DNA from: Nitrososphaerota archaeon
GTDB lineage: Archaea; Thermoproteota; Nitrososphaeria; Nitrososphaerales; Nitrosopumilaceae
Length of the DNA: 5,921 nucleotides
Direction: 5' to 3'
NCBI GenBank assembly: GCA_022573065.1
Contig: JACZUQ010000017.1
Coordinates: 12,382 to 18,302 of the forward strand
The notes beneath the pieces are model-generated. The model saw only the letters and a program-made list of their open reading frames with translations, did not search any database and was not told the DNA's origin. Positions 5,114 to 5,921 of this stretch are shown here, one piece after another (the stretch's first letter is position 1; the number at the start of each line of letters is the position of its first letter). The position numbers and the translations under genes are program-made.

Positions 5114-5921
5114 TTAAACAAATAGATGTATGATATAGGTAAATGCAATTGCAAATCCAGCAGCGCCTGGTATAGTAATTAACCACGCAAATACTATTTG
5201 TCGTCCTACTTTCCAACGAACTGCAAATTTTCTGCGTGCCGCACCTGCACCCATAATATTACCTGTTATTACATGAGTAGTACTTGCTGGAATTCCTAGA
5301 GTAGCGAAAATAGCTAACATTACTCCACCACCAGTTTCTGCCGCAAATCCCTGATATGGTTTGAGTCTAGTAACTCTCATACCAAGTGTTTTAATGACTT
5401 TGTAACCACCAAAGAATGTACCTAATCCTATTGCAGTAGCTGCTGCAAATATAACCCAAAGTGGCATTTCAAGTTCAGGAATTATACCTGCTGCAAATAA
5501 AATTAGAACAATTATTCCCATAGTTTTTTGTCCATCATTTGCCCCGTGAGTGAGGGCAAACCAAGCAGAGGATATTATTTGTAATTTACCAAATGTTTGA
5601 TTTACTTTAGCAGGCCGATGTCTAGCAAAAATTGTAATTATAAGAGTAGTAAGTAACAAACCAAAAATCAATCCACCTATTGGTGCGATAACTATTCCAG
5701 CTAAAACTTTAGTTAATCCATCTAAAACTAGTTTTTCAAAGCCTAATCCAATTATACCTGCTCCCATTATTCCTCCAATCAGTGCATGACTGTTAGAAAT
5801 TGGTAATCCCAATACTGTACATATTGTACTCCAAGTAATTGCTCCTGCCAGACCTCCAATAATCATATAAACGGTAATATCATCAGGAGAGACTATTCCT
5901 TTTGCAATAGTTGTTGCTACC
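5114..5921 (-). CDS. PiT-family inorganic phosphate permease, N-terminus outside the window
   Basis: The frame is open through the right edge: 18 further codons precede the internal ATG at 5864-5866, including VATTIAKG and VSPDDITVY, so that ATG is not the true start. About 268 residues are visible, and the missing part probably holds the first helices with the first GAND-type motif. PiT proteins import phosphate with Na+ or H+ across the cytoplasmic membrane. Counting from the internal Met, features are LPISNSHALIGGIMGAGI (21-38), a cytoplasmic loop around RHRPAKVNQTFGK (82-94), then SSAWFALTHGANDGQKTMG (99-117) holding the second signature, and IPASTTHVITGNIMGAGA (192-209). The first and last blocks are the two copies of the internal inverted duplication typical of the family. 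Several hydrophobic helices fill the rest. The MIP gene follows after 21 bp. The cation used cannot be told from this part, and no PhoU-like partner gene is in the window. Confidence 0.93.
   Translation of the reverse strand, partial: VATTIAKGIVSPDDITVYMIIGGLAGAITWSTICTVLGLPISNSHALIGGIMGAGIIGLGFEKLVLDGLTKVLAGIVIAPIGGLIFGLLLTTLIITIFARHRPAKVNQTFGKLQIISSAWFALTHGANDGQKTMGIIVLILFAAGIIPELEMPLWVIFAAATAIGLGTFFGGYKVIKTLGMRVTRLKPYQGFAAETGGGVMLAIFATLGIPASTTHVITGNIMGAGAARRKFAVRWKVGRQIVFAWLITIPGAAGFAIAFTYIIHLFV

Noticed and set aside
5864..5866. ATG as the start of the phosphate permease
   Set aside because: The same frame continues without a stop to the window edge and encodes a further 18 family-like residues; a start here would also remove the first helices of a PiT protein, so the gene is treated as truncated by the window.

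Overview
The window looks like a piece of a Nitrososphaerota (Thaumarchaeota) chromosome, most likely a marine Nitrosopumilus-like ammonia oxidiser. This is inferred from AT-rich DNA, lysine- and isoleucine-rich proteins, a tight hemL-hemC-cobA-hemD tetrapyrrole cluster, a TATA-box promoter placed for a leaderless transcript, and archaeal-type protein sequences. No rRNA or other phylogenetic marker is present, so the lineage remains an inference.

All genes lie on the minus strand, so transcription runs from right to left. From the right edge: a PiT-family phosphate permease whose N-terminus is outside the window; 21 bp later an aquaporin-family (MIP) channel; a 55-bp gap; then hemL, hemC, cobA and hemD. 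These four overlap or abut with no spacer (hemL/hemC by TTGA, hemC/cobA by ATGA, cobA/hemD directly adjacent). A 95-bp gap follows. It holds a probable promoter for sufB, whose first 174 codons fill the left edge. There is no gene-free stretch over 300 bp, no RNA gene, no mobile element and no CRISPR array.

The hem genes carry out a near-continuous stretch of tetrapyrrole synthesis. HemL makes 5-aminolevulinate. HemB, not in the window, makes porphobilinogen. HemC makes hydroxymethylbilane, HemD closes it to uroporphyrinogen III, and CobA methylates that to precorrin-2, the branch towards sirohaem, cobalamin and, in archaea, haem by the sirohaem route. SufB belongs to Fe-S cluster assembly and appears to have its own promoter. 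The two membrane-protein genes upstream probably form a separate transport unit or share a transcript with the hem genes.

The window is mostly ordinary core metabolism. The points worth a second look are the MIP channel, whose pore-lining residues resemble plant TIP ammonia/water channels and whose second NPA box reads NPI; two TTG starts joined to upstream stops as TTGA, one of them belonging to an eight-codon leader ORF before hemL; a divergent lysine loop in HemL; and small repeats in front of sufB.
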